From Pseudomonadota bacterium (GTDB lineage Bacteria; Pseudomonadota; Alphaproteobacteria; Azospirillales; Azospirillaceae), in assembly GCA_023412175.1 (NCBI GenBank), contig JAEYOB010000858.1, forward strand, positions 1-9,637: 9,637 bases of DNA. The letters run 5' to 3'. Of this stretch, positions 1 through 7,370 are shown piece after piece; positions within the stretch are counted from its first letter, which is position 1; every line of letters starts with the position of its first letter. A program made the translations under genes and the position numbers. A model generated the notes under the pieces. That model searched no databases, was not told the DNA's origin, and saw nothing but the letters and a program-made list of their open reading frames with translations.

Positions 1-581
1 CTGCGGGCGAGGTGCGGCGGCGGCAGTTCCGGCCCCATGCCGCCCTCGAAGACCCGGCTCGGGTCGGCGCCCAAAGCCTCCACCAGATAGCGCTTCGACA
101 GCGTGCCGTTGGCGACGAAGGCCGTGATGCGGCGGGTGATCCAGCGCCGCAGGTTCTGGCGCCACGGGGTGACCGTCCGTTCGGTGTGGGCGGTGCCTTC
201 CCAGAACAGGATGGTGGGATAGCCGGCCAGCAGCGATGTCAGCGTCCAGGTGCTGAAATTGTTGCTGATCACTGCCCTGGGGTTCACCCGCAGCAGCGCC
301 GGCAGCAGGCCCGGCGTCAGCGTCACGCCGAACGGCGTCTCCAGCGCGTCGTCGTGCCGGCGCGAGATGTCGATGCGCCGGCTGTTCAGCAGCAGCCGCG
401 GGAAATGGCCGTCATGGACGGCGATCTGCGAGTTCGGGTCGCGCTGCTGGCGCTCGGCGATGACCAGGAAGTCGTCGCCGAGGCGGCGGTGCAACTCGTC
501 GAACAACGGAACGCGGTAGGCACCGAAGATTGGTGAGGACGGGAAGAGGTAGGCCGTCGTGTTGCCGTGCCGGGTCGTCAT
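1..581 (-). CDS. GT4-like glycosyltransferase, N-terminal part (cut by window edge)
   Basis: Open from an ATG at 581 to the window edge, giving 193 residues with no stop; the C-terminal half lies outside. Visible features are a hydrophobic N-terminal strand with YLFPSSPIFGAYR (residues 11-23), an acceptor-domain segment ISNNFSTWTLTSLLAGYP (105-122), then LFWEGTAHTE (125-134), and a hinge-like stretch FVANGTLSKRYL (155-166) leading to VFEGGMGPE (177-185). This layout matches the N-terminal domain of GT-B fold, family 4-like glycosyltransferases that add sugars to a lipid-linked repeat unit on the cytoplasmic side. The donor-binding domain is not visible, so donor and linkage are unknown. The start ATG overlaps the stop of the flippase gene as ATGA (581-578), which suggests translational coupling. 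The family call is by pattern recognition; the exact subfamily is uncertain. Confidence 0.8.
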   Translation of the reverse strand, partial: MTTRHGNTTAYLFPSSPIFGAYRVPLFDELHRRLGDDFLVIAERQQRDPNSQIAVHDGHFPRLLLNSRRIDISRRHDDALETPFGVTLTPGLLPALLRVNPRAVISNNFSTWTLTSLLAGYPTILFWEGTAHTERTVTPWRQNLRRWITRRITAFVANGTLSKRYLVEALGADPSRVFEGGMGPELPPPHLAR

Positions 582-1921
582 GATCCGCTCCCTTTCGCCA
601 GGGACATGTTTGGAACGCGCCTGAAGAGCAGGAAGCCCATGGCGGCCACCAGCGCCACCATGGAGACCGGCAGGCCGATGGCGGCGCCGGTCAGCTTCAG
701 CGTGAGGACGAGCGGCAGGCCGACCGCGACGGCGGCCACCGCCGAGAACAGGTGCGCCTTGAACTCCAGATCCGGCCGCATCTCGGCGCGCAGGCCGCTG
801 GCGAGCACGGCCGCCACCGCCAGCAGCGGCGCGGTGGTGGCGAGCACGGTCAGAAGGTGTGACTGGGCCTGGTATCCCTGCCCCAGCACCAGCGCGGTCA
901 ACGGTTCGTGCCACACCGCCAGACCGCCCCAGTAGACCAGCGAGCAGACCGCGAAGACGGTGACCGCCAGGATCAGCTCGCGCCGGACCGTCGGCGTGCC
1001 GGAGCGGCGGACGAGGCGCGGCACCATCAGCATGGCAAGCGGCTGGACCACGGTCATCACCGGGCGCAGGAACAGCATCAGCCCGGCGAGGATGCCGGCC
1101 GCCTCCAGCCCATCCGTGATGGGCAGCACCAGGAAGTACAGGTTGCCGGGAATCCACGACGCGATGGTCGAAGCGATGACCCAGCGCCCATACCGCCAGT
1201 GGTCGCGCGCGATGCCGCCGACCGGCAGCCGGTCGAGCCCGCGGCGGAACGCCACCCCCTGCCGGCGCAGCAGTTCCCCGCCGATGGCCAGGCTGGCGCC
1301 GCCCATCAGCAGGTAGGCGGTGAACGGCGACAGCCGGCCGAACCAATCCAGCGCGCTCACGCCGCCCAGCAGCACCGCCAGGTACAGCACGCCGCCGAGC
1401 GCCGCCGGACGGGGCGTGCCCTTGAGGTAATGGACGCGCCGCGCCAGCATGAGCAGCAGGATGCCCGGCGTCGCGATGCCGACGCCCAGGAAGGCGTCCG
1501 ACAGCGCCGGCGACCCGACCTGCAGCGCACCGGCTCCCACCAGGGCCAGCGTGCTGCCGAGCGCCGCCGACACCGCCCAATGCCCCCGCACGATGGAGCC
1601 GAGATACCCGACCTCGGCATCCCGGTACCGGGCCGAGCCGAAGACCAGCATCGGCTCCATCAGCAGCGCGTTGTGCAGGCCGGCCAGCAGCAGCAGCCAC
1701 GCCATCGACACGGCGAAGGCGCCGTACTCCTCCGGCCCCAGCCAGTGGATCAGCACGATGTTGATGACGAAGTTGGCCGCCGCCGACAGGGTCTGGTCGG
1801 CGATCCCCCAGACGGCGGGGGCCAGAGCCTGCTGTGCGCTTCTCAGCCGCGGGGCGAGGCGCACGGCGTGGGCGGCCCAGGGTCCGGTGGCCATCGGCTT
1901 GTCCATCCTAACCCGACCCAC
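578..1921 (-). CDS. Wzx-type polysaccharide flippase (lipopolysaccharide biosynthesis / MATE-like membrane protein)
   Basis: A 447-residue, highly hydrophobic protein with about 12 predicted membrane segments (roughly 34-58, 68-88, 116-136, 145-162, 174-191, 200-216, 245-266, 270-290, 316-336, 356-377, 387-408, 413-433). The first helix and following loop, INIVLIHWLGPEEYGAFAVS (53-72), are typical of oligosaccharide flippases of the polysaccharide-synthesis family, whose usual length is 400-500 residues. The inferred role is to flip undecaprenyl-PP-linked repeat units across the inner membrane. The start is uncertain: GTG at 1921 lies 2 bp after the manC stop, while ATG codons at 1906 and 1894 would remove 5 or 9 residues; none has a strong Shine-Dalgarno. 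The gene lies between manC and the glycosyltransferase gene, overlapping the latter by 4 bp, so the three genes look like one operon. Confidence 0.88.
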   Translation of the reverse strand: MGRVRMDKPMATGPWAAHAVRLAPRLRSAQQALAPAVWGIADQTLSAAANFVINIVLIHWLGPEEYGAFAVSMAWLLLLAGLHNALLMEPMLVFGSARYRDAEVGYLGSIVRGHWAVSAALGSTLALVGAGALQVGSPALSDAFLGVGIATPGILLLMLARRVHYLKGTPRPAALGGVLYLAVLLGGVSALDWFGRLSPFTAYLLMGGASLAIGGELLRRQGVAFRRGLDRLPVGGIARDHWRYGRWVIASTIASWIPGNLYFLVLPITDGLEAAGILAGLMLFLRPVMTVVQPLAMLMVPRLVRRSGTPTVRRELILAVTVFAVCSLVYWGGLAVWHEPLTALVLGQGYQAQSHLLTVLATTAPLLAVAAVLASGLRAEMRPDLEFKAHLFSAVAAVAVGLPLVLTLKLTGAAIGLPVSMVALVAAMGFLLFRRVPNMSLAKGSGS

Positions 1922-1923
1922 CG

Positions 1924-3348
1924 TCAGGACCGTCCGTAGGTGTCTTCGAAGCGCACGATGTCATCCTCGCCCAGATAGGCCCCGGACTGCACCTCGATCA
2001 GGTTCAGCGGCACCTTGCCGGGGTTGTGCAGGCGGTGCACCATGCCCAGCCCGATGGTGAGGGATTCGTTCTCGCGCAGCAGCAGCTCCTCGGAATCGCG
2101 GGTGACCAGGGCGGTGCCGTTCACCACCACCCAGTGCTCGGCGCGGTGGTAGTGCTTCTGCAGCGACAGCAGGCCGCCGGGCCGCACCGTGATGCACTTG
2201 ACCTGGAACCGTTCGCCCATCTGCAATGTGCGGTAATGGCCCCACGGGCGGTGGACGCAGCGGTGGCACGACGCTTCGGCGCGCCGCGCCTGCGCCAGAC
2301 GGTCGTGCAGCGCCTTGACCTCCTGCGCGCGGTCCTTGGAGGCGATCAGCACCGCGTCGTCGGTCACCACGACCACCAGATCCTCCACCCCGAGCACGGT
2401 GGTCAGCATTCCCTCGGTATGGACGACGCAGTTGCGGCTGTCCTCCAGCAGCACGTCGCCGTGGCGGACATTGCCGTCGCCGTCCTTCTCCAGATGGTTC
2501 CACAGCGCCGCCCATGTGCCGACGTCGGACCACTCGAAACGGCCGGGAACGACGGCGGCGCGCTGCGTGCGCTCCATCACCGCCACGTCGATGGACAGCG
2601 CCGGGGCACGGGCGAACTCCGCGGCATCGGGTGTCACCACGCCGTCGGCGGCCCGGCCGCCGGCCAGCGCGGCGCGCACCGCCGCGAGGATGCCGGGCTC
2701 GTGCCGTTCCAGTTCCTCCACACAGGCGCGGGCCGACAGCAGGAACATGCCGCTGTTCCACAGGTGGCGGCCGTCCTCGACCATGCGCGCGGCGGTTTCC
2801 CGGTCGGGCTTCTCGACGAACGCGGCGACGGCCGACACCTCGCCGGCAAGCGGTTGGCCGGTCAGGATGTAGCCGAACCCGGTCTCCACCCGCGTCGGCG
2901 GCATCCCGAAGGCGGTGAGCAGGCCGCGTTCCGCAGCCCCCGCGGCGGTGCCGACGGCGTCGAGGAAGGCGTTCTGCCCGCGCACGACGTGGTCGGTGGG
3001 CAGCACCAGGAGCAGCGCCTCCGGGGCCGTCTCCAGCGCCCGCAGCGCCGCCAGCGCGATGGCCGGCGCGGTGTTGCGCCCGGCCGGTTCGACGATGACC
3101 TCGCCGGGCGGGACGCCGACGTCGCGGAGCTGCTCCACCAGCATGAAGCGGTGCTCCTGATTGCACACGACCGTGGGCGCCGTGAAGCGCGTCTGATCGG
3201 CAACCCGCAGCGCCGTTTCCTGCACCATGCTGCGTTCGGAGGTGAGCGGCAGGAACTGCTTCGGATACAGATCCCGCGACAGCGGCCAGAGGCGCGCCCC
3301 CGCGCCACCCGATAAAAGCACCGGGACAATTCTGCCGTCATGGGCCAT
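1924..3348 (-). CDS. manC: Bifunctional mannose-1-phosphate guanylyltransferase / mannose-6-phosphate isomerase
   Basis: A 474-residue cytoplasmic enzyme of the ManC/AlgA/XanB family, at the family's usual length. It makes GDP-mannose from mannose-1-phosphate and GTP; the C-terminal domain interconverts fructose-6-phosphate and mannose-6-phosphate. The N-terminal nucleotidyltransferase signature GGAGARLWPLSR is at 14-25, followed by PKQ (29-31), EPAGRNTAPAIALA (87-100), FVEKPD (177-182), WNSGMF (197-202) and WSDVGTW (273-279). The C-terminal type II isomerase cupin has RPWGHY (367-372), LSLQKHYHRAEHW (394-406) with likely metal ligands His399, His401 and Glu404, and a further candidate His438; it ends with LGEDDIVRFEDTYGR. 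The ATG at 3348 is chosen because AGGGGAAG (3360-3353) precedes it at suitable spacing and homologues begin just before the nucleotide-binding loop. It opens a second transcription unit after a 284-bp gap and is followed 2 bp later by the flippase gene. Confidence 0.96.
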   Translation of the reverse strand: MAHDGRIVPVLLSGGAGARLWPLSRDLYPKQFLPLTSERSMVQETALRVADQTRFTAPTVVCNQEHRFMLVEQLRDVGVPPGEVIVEPAGRNTAPAIALAALRALETAPEALLLVLPTDHVVRGQNAFLDAVGTAAGAAERGLLTAFGMPPTRVETGFGYILTGQPLAGEVSAVAAFVEKPDRETAARMVEDGRHLWNSGMFLLSARACVEELERHEPGILAAVRAALAGGRAADGVVTPDAAEFARAPALSIDVAVMERTQRAAVVPGRFEWSDVGTWAALWNHLEKDGDGNVRHGDVLLEDSRNCVVHTEGMLTTVLGVEDLVVVVTDDAVLIASKDRAQEVKALHDRLAQARRAEASCHRCVHRPWGHYRTLQMGERFQVKCITVRPGGLLSLQKHYHRAEHWVVVNGTALVTRDSEELLLRENESLTIGLGMVHRLHNPGKVPLNLIEVQSGAYLGEDDIVRFEDTYGRS

Positions 3349-3352
3349 CGGA

Positions 3353-3360
3353 CTTCCCCT
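3353..3360 (-). promoter_or_regulatory. Ribosome binding site of manC
   Basis: AGGGGAAG on the minus strand, 4 nt before the ATG at 3348, or 6 nt counted from the AGGGGA core. It decides the start, since the in-frame upstream ATG at 3423 and TTG at 3525 have no comparable site and would add residues unrelated to the family. Confidence 0.75.
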
Positions 3361-3523
3361 TCCAGTCTCAGGCAACTCGGCTTCGGGCACGCTCCAAGCA
3401 GAGGCGCTGGCGCGGACAATCATGGTGATTGATCGACGTTTCCGGCAGGCTATCCACAACGCAGAAAGATAAAATCGGAAATTCCGCGTTGCGAATCCCA
3501 ACAAACGGCAAGATGTGTCAAGC

Positions 3524-3552
3524 AATGTGCTGAAACGGGAACTGCCCGTAAA
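3524..3552 (-). promoter_or_regulatory. Candidate promoter of the manC unit
   Basis: On the minus strand a possible -35 TTTACG (3552-3547) is followed after exactly 17 bp by a possible -10 CACATT (3529-3524). The hexamers are weak sigma-70 matches alone (3 of 6 for each), but the -35 sits in a block (GAATTTACGGGC, 3555-3544) that recurs upstream of the GT26 gene with the same 17-bp spacing. This would give a leader of about 170 nt before the manC ATG. An alternative exact -35, TTGACA, lies at 3521-3516 but has no good -10 at 16-18 bp. The spacer contains a small inverted repeat ACGGG/CCCGT (3535-3549). This is inference from similarity, not a demonstrated promoter. Confidence 0.45.
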
Positions 3553-3561
3553 TTCACATTA

Positions 3562-3580
3562 GGACGGATGCCCCCGGCGG
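3562..3580 (-). repeat. Shared upstream block, manC copy
   Basis: On the plus strand GGACGGATGCCCCCGGCGG. It matches 9531-9549 at 17 of 19 positions. Both copies lie just upstream of the candidate promoter in the same orientation, 9 bp from the -35 here and 24 bp at the other site. It could be a binding site for a common regulator. Confidence 0.55.
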
Positions 3581-3590
3581 CGGATGGTGG

Positions 3591-3600
3591 TCCCGTACCC
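3591..3600 (-). repeat. Second shared upstream block, manC copy
   Basis: TCCCGTACCC on the plus strand, identical to 9592-9601. It is the outermost of three blocks shared, in the same order, by the two non-coding regions. Ten bases alone could match by chance in GC-rich DNA, so the weight comes from co-occurrence with the other blocks. The rest of the gap 3349-3632 holds a leader with CGGAAATTCCG (3476-3486), an imperfect palindrome, and no convincing gene or terminator. Confidence 0.35.
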
Positions 3601-3632
3601 ATTGGGGTGACACCTCGAATCACCGCCCACCA

Positions 3633-5045
3633 TCAATGTTGGTACGGCCCGCTCCCGGCCGGACGGGAATGCCCCAACGCCGGAACATCGGCCGGCCGCG
3701 CCGGAATTCTCGGGAATGCGGGCGCCGCCGGTGCCGGAACCGTGATCCGCGCCGGGCGCGCCGCGGTGGCGAACGCCAGTCCCATGACCATCAGCCAGGC
3801 ACCGTTCAGCCGGCCGCCGAAGGCCGGGTAGCTCATATTGTTGATCAGCACGAACAGCAGGAAGGGCACGGCCAGCGCCCGGCCGGACGCTCCCATGCGC
3901 ACCGCCTGGAGGCACAGCGCCACGGTGAAGGAGAGGATCACCCCGAGACCCAGATACCCCCCCGCCAGCCAGGCCGAGAGGAAGCCGTTGTGGCTGTGCG
4001 CGGCGATCCAGCCCACCATGTCCACGCTGACGATTTCGGGGATCATGCGCTCGACCGCCAGGAAGCCGGTGCCCAGCGCGTGGTTCCTGGAGATCTCCCA
4101 CAACACCTCCCACAACGGCAGCCGGCCGGTCATGCTGCCCATCTGGGCAGCGTCCTTGCCGGCCATGTTGCCGACCTGGAACAGCAGGTCCGGTTCGGCG
4201 TTGACGGCGAGCCACGACATCAGCCCGCCGGCCGTCAGGGTTCCGAAGATCATCAGCGTCATCGCCGCCCGCGTCGCCTGCGGCACCAGAACCAGAACCA
4301 GCAGGGCCGGCAGCGCGGCCACCACCGAGAGGTAGGTGGCGAAGGAGTGGAACAGCAGCATCGCGACCAGGGCGAACACCACCAGCACGCGCGCCCGCAG
4401 ATCCTGCCGGCTGAGCAGGCGGTGCAGCCCGACCAGGAACAGGGCGCCCGCCATGGTCGCGCCGCCGTTGTCGTAGAAGGCGCCGACCGGACCTCCGGAA
4501 AGGTCGATGTCGCCACCGATGATGTGAGGCAGCAGGTCGCCGATGACGGCCCAGAGCGCCAGCCATTCCTGGTTGTCGCGCCATGGCCCCACCGCGAAGG
4601 CGTGCGCGACGATGACCCAGAACGCGCAGAGTTCCAACGCCTTGTACGCCGTCAGTTCGGGCCAGACCGACCACAGCGTGCTGAGCATGTAGAGCGCGAT
4701 CAGCAACGTCGCCCAGAACCCCGCCCCGTACAGCAGCCGGGCGAAGGGGACGCGGCGGCTGAGCACCAGCCAGCCGGCCCACGACGCGGCGAGCACGGTG
4801 AAGGCAGCCTCGATCCGGTTGCTGGCCGACAGCCCGCTGGTGACAAGGTCGAGCACGCTCTCGCGCGGGACGTAGAAGAACGCCTTCCAGGTGAAGTAGA
4901 CGGCGATGAACGCCCAGCTCACGCGCCGCATTGAATCCGCCAGCGGCGACGACGGCGCCTCGCGCAGACGAAGCCACCAGACGGCCCACAGCGCGGCCAG
5001 AGCCGGCAGGATGGTCGCGAGGAGCACCGGATCGGCGTCGGGCAT
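3633..5045 (-). CDS. Wzy-type polysaccharide polymerase / O-antigen ligase family membrane protein
   Basis: A 470-residue inner-membrane protein with about 10-12 hydrophobic segments. The large periplasmic loop in the second half (about 279-350) carries features of the O-antigen ligase/Wzy family: TGRLPLWE (306-313), GTGFL (325-329) and AHSHNGFL (349-356), followed by a helix AWLAGGYLGLGVILSF. Family members polymerise or ligate undecaprenyl-linked glycans on the periplasmic side; next to wzc- and wzx-like genes, polymerase is more likely than ligase. The C-terminal 37 residues are rich in Pro and Ala and probably a disordered cytoplasmic tail. The ATG at 5045 keeps the first membrane helix; the Shine-Dalgarno is poor. 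It lies 44 bp after the kinase gene and is probably the last gene of the first transcription unit. Confidence 0.85.
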   Translation of the reverse strand: MPDADPVLLATILPALAALWAVWWLRLREAPSSPLADSMRRVSWAFIAVYFTWKAFFYVPRESVLDLVTSGLSASNRIEAAFTVLAASWAGWLVLSRRVPFARLLYGAGFWATLLIALYMLSTLWSVWPELTAYKALELCAFWVIVAHAFAVGPWRDNQEWLALWAVIGDLLPHIIGGDIDLSGGPVGAFYDNGGATMAGALFLVGLHRLLSRQDLRARVLVVFALVAMLLFHSFATYLSVVAALPALLVLVLVPQATRAAMTLMIFGTLTAGGLMSWLAVNAEPDLLFQVGNMAGKDAAQMGSMTGRLPLWEVLWEISRNHALGTGFLAVERMIPEIVSVDMVGWIAAHSHNGFLSAWLAGGYLGLGVILSFTVALCLQAVRMGASGRALAVPFLLFVLINNMSYPAFGGRLNGAWLMVMGLAFATAARPARITVPAPAAPAFPRIPARPADVPALGHSRPAGSGPYQH

Positions 5046-5058
5046 GACGGATCAACCC

Positions 5059-5080
5059 AAAGATGGGCCAAAGATGGGCC
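5059..5080. repeat. Perfect 11-bp tandem duplication before the polymerase gene
   Basis: AAAGATGGGCC occurs twice head to tail (5059-5069 and 5070-5080) in the 44-bp gap between the kinase stop and the polymerase start. It ends 14 bp before the polymerase ATG, so it lies where a ribosome binding site would be expected. Confidence 0.8.
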
Positions 5081-5089
5081 GAAGGCCGC

Positions 5090-7333
5090 TCATTTCGAAT
5101 AGTAGTGCCGGAGCCGTGCCTTGTAGTTCCCGTACTCGCCGACGCCGTAAGCCGCCTGCTGGTATGGATCGACCTTCGACAGGATGATGGCGTCGGCCGC
5201 GGCGTTGGCGTTCTCCATCTGCTTCAGCGCCGTGCGGACGATGGTGCGGGGCGTGCGCCCCCATTGCACGACGAACAGCGAGGTGTCCGCCACGTCCAGG
5301 AAATACTGCGGGTCGGACACCGCCAGCATGGGCGAGGTGTCGATGACGATCAGGTCGTACTGCCGCTCCAGCTCGATGAAGACGGCGCGCAGCGTCAGGA
5401 CGTTGAGCGCCCGCTGCTTGTCGGGGGAGAACAGGCCGGCCGGCAGCACGTGGGCGCCCGACACCGCGTCCGTCTGGAGCCCGTCGTCGAGGCTGGCCTC
5501 GCCGTTCAGCACCTCCATCAGCCCGGGCGCCATCGGCAGGTTCAGCAGCCGGCTGATGGAACGCTGGCGCAGGTCGCCGTCGACGATCAGCGCGCGGAAG
5601 CCGCAGGCGCTGGCCATGCGGCCGAGCGCCACGGCGGTGGTGGTCTTGCCTTCGCCCGACAGCGAGGAGGTGACCAGCAGCTTGATGGCGCCGCCGCCCA
5701 CCCGGTTCCGGCAGGTGGAGACCAGCAACTGCTTGACCGACTCCGCGTACATGCCCGTGGGATGGCTGACGACCCGTTCCTCCGGCGTCGGGCCGCGCAG
5801 GTCGCTGACCATGGGCAGGACCGCGGCCACGGGGATCCCGGTCTCGCGCTCGACGTCCTCCAGCCGGCGGAAGCTGGTGTCGCGGTGCTCCAGAATGGTG
5901 GCGGCGGCGAAGCCGACCACCAGGGAGGTCACCAGCGACAGCCCGAGCACCATCGGCGCCTTGGGATAGGACGGGGTCATGGACATGCTCGCCCGCGAGA
6001 TGATCTGGACGTCCGGCTTCTCCAGCGTGTCCTGCAGACGCAGGCTCTTGAGGCGGCTCATGAAGGTGGCCAGCACGGCGCGGTCGGTGGTCACCTCCCG
6101 CTCCAGCGACTTGATGACCAGTTCGGCCTGGCCGGTCCCCGAGACATCCGCGGACAGCGTCTCGAACTCCTTGCGCAGCGCCTCCTCGCGCTGGCGGGCG
6201 ACGGACAGTTCGCTGGACAGCGCGGTCGAGATCTTGCGCAGCTCGGCGCGGATGAATCGCTGGACGTCGTTCAGCTCGGAATAGGCGGCCATCACCTGCG
6301 GGTTCTTCTCGCCGCGGTTGGCGGAGATCTGGGCCACCCGCGCCCGCATCTCAGCCTCGCGCTGGCGCAGGCCACCGATGACCGGCGAAGTGCTGACGTC
6401 AATGGCCGCGGACAGGTCGCCGTTCTTGCGCAGCGCGTCGTCGAGCACCCGCTGCTTGGTCGCCAGGTTCTCGGCCTGGCTGCGCACCCGGAACAGTTCG
6501 GCGCTGACGTCGGACACCCGCTCGGCAAGCAGGGTGGAGGTGCGCCCCTGCATCATGCCGGCGTCCCGGCGGATCTCCTCGATCCGCTGCTCAGCCTTGC
6601 CGATATTCCCCTGAAGCTCCTCGATGCGCTCCGCCAGCTGGGCGCTGGCCGCCCCGGTGATCGAGGACTTCATCTGCAGCGTGTAGGCCTGATAGGCGTC
6701 GGCGACGGCGTTCACCACATCGACGCCAAGCTCAGGATCATGGGTGTCCAGCGCGATCTCCACCGCGTGGGAGCGGTTCAGGGCGTTGACCTCCAGGCGT
6801 TTTTCGAGCATCCACACGGGATCGGAGGGCAACACGCCCTGGATGTGCAGCCCGCGCACCATGTGGCCCAGGGACGGCGACACCTTGTCGAGCCAGGGCG
6901 CCACGCGGTTGTCCAGGAACGTCCCCACCGTCTCCCTCAGCTCCGGCAGGAAGGACGGCTTCAGCGACGGATTGAAGTCCGGCATGGAAGCCAGGTTCAG
7001 CCGCTCCGTCACCAGTTCCAGCAGGGCGCGCGAGCGGATCACCTCGATCTGGCTGCGCACCTCGTCCTGGTCCACGGTGAGCCGGAGGCGCTCTCGCGCC
7101 TCGCCCACCACGGATTCCGGGGTCGTCGGCTTGATCAGCACCACCGACCACGCTGTGTAGCGGGGCTCCACCACGGCCAGGAACGCGACCGCCGCGCCCA
7201 GGAACACCAGCACGATCGCCAGCAGCAGCAGCTTGTGCCGCATGACCGGCTTCAGCAGATCGCCGACGGTGAGCGGACGGACGACCGCCCCCTCGTCGGT
7301 ATCGGCATCGATCATCAGGTTCCGCGCCGTCAT
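5090..7333 (-). CDS. Wzc/GumC-type polysaccharide co-polymerase with C-terminal tyrosine kinase domain
   Basis: A 747-residue inner-membrane protein with the fused layout of proteobacterial BY-kinases. Helix one (about 35-55) is followed by a Wzz-type domain and long coiled-coil periplasmic stretches (about 230-435), then a proline motif PSYPKAP (454-460) before helix two (about 458-480). The cytoplasmic kinase has Walker A SGEGKTTT (559-566, Lys563), Walker A' LIVDGDLR (582-589) and Walker B LIVIDTSP (661-668, Asp665). The C-terminus is a tyrosine cluster with Tyr724, 729, 734, 737, 744 and 745. Such proteins control chain length and export through cycles of autophosphorylation. Oddly, the helix that normally carries ExxRxxR reads ESVKQLL (531-537), lacking both arginines. 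ATG 7333 has a GGGG-rich stretch before it; ATG 7315 is an alternative start. The gene lies 37 bp after the epimerase gene. Confidence 0.93.
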   Translation of the reverse strand: MTARNLMIDADTDEGAVVRPLTVGDLLKPVMRHKLLLLAIVLVFLGAAVAFLAVVEPRYTAWSVVLIKPTTPESVVGEARERLRLTVDQDEVRSQIEVIRSRALLELVTERLNLASMPDFNPSLKPSFLPELRETVGTFLDNRVAPWLDKVSPSLGHMVRGLHIQGVLPSDPVWMLEKRLEVNALNRSHAVEIALDTHDPELGVDVVNAVADAYQAYTLQMKSSITGAASAQLAERIEELQGNIGKAEQRIEEIRRDAGMMQGRTSTLLAERVSDVSAELFRVRSQAENLATKQRVLDDALRKNGDLSAAIDVSTSPVIGGLRQREAEMRARVAQISANRGEKNPQVMAAYSELNDVQRFIRAELRKISTALSSELSVARQREEALRKEFETLSADVSGTGQAELVIKSLEREVTTDRAVLATFMSRLKSLRLQDTLEKPDVQIISRASMSMTPSYPKAPMVLGLSLVTSLVVGFAAATILEHRDTSFRRLEDVERETGIPVAAVLPMVSDLRGPTPEERVVSHPTGMYAESVKQLLVSTCRNRVGGGAIKLLVTSSLSGEGKTTTAVALGRMASACGFRALIVDGDLRQRSISRLLNLPMAPGLMEVLNGEASLDDGLQTDAVSGAHVLPAGLFSPDKQRALNVLTLRAVFIELERQYDLIVIDTSPMLAVSDPQYFLDVADTSLFVVQWGRTPRTIVRTALKQMENANAAADAIILSKVDPYQQAAYGVGEYGNYKARLRHYYSK

Positions 7334-7370
7334 GGTGCAACCCCGCCCCCTTAACGCTCGGTTGGAACGC

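Noticed and set aside
12..536. Plus-strand frame at the left edge
   Set aside because: The minus strand is open throughout with a glycosyltransferase-like sequence and an ATGA overlap with the flippase gene, so the plus frame is a shadow.
3349..3525. N-terminal extension of manC from TTG 3525 or ATG 3423
   Set aside because: The added residues do not resemble the family, no ribosome binding site precedes these codons, and the stretch overlaps the candidate promoter. ATG 3348 has a good Shine-Dalgarno and gives the usual length.
3606..3624. Hairpin after the polymerase gene as an intrinsic terminator
   Set aside because: GGTGA/TCACC has only 5-bp arms with a 9-nt loop and no T-run follows on the minus strand.
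908..4934. Long plus-strand open frames opposite the flippase, manC and polymerase genes
   Set aside because: Same antisense pattern of compositionally biased products with no recognisable domains, while each opposite minus-strand frame has family motifs.
3559..5055. 498-codon minus-strand frame overlapping the polymerase gene
   Set aside because: Arg/Gly/Ala-rich out-of-frame translation without membrane helices; the frame at 3633-5045 has the helices and polymerase motifs.
5063..7354. Very long plus-strand open frame (763 codons) opposite the kinase gene
   Set aside because: Low-complexity His/Arg/Gln/Gly-rich product typical of antisense frames in GC-rich coding DNA; the opposite strand encodes a protein with clear motifs.
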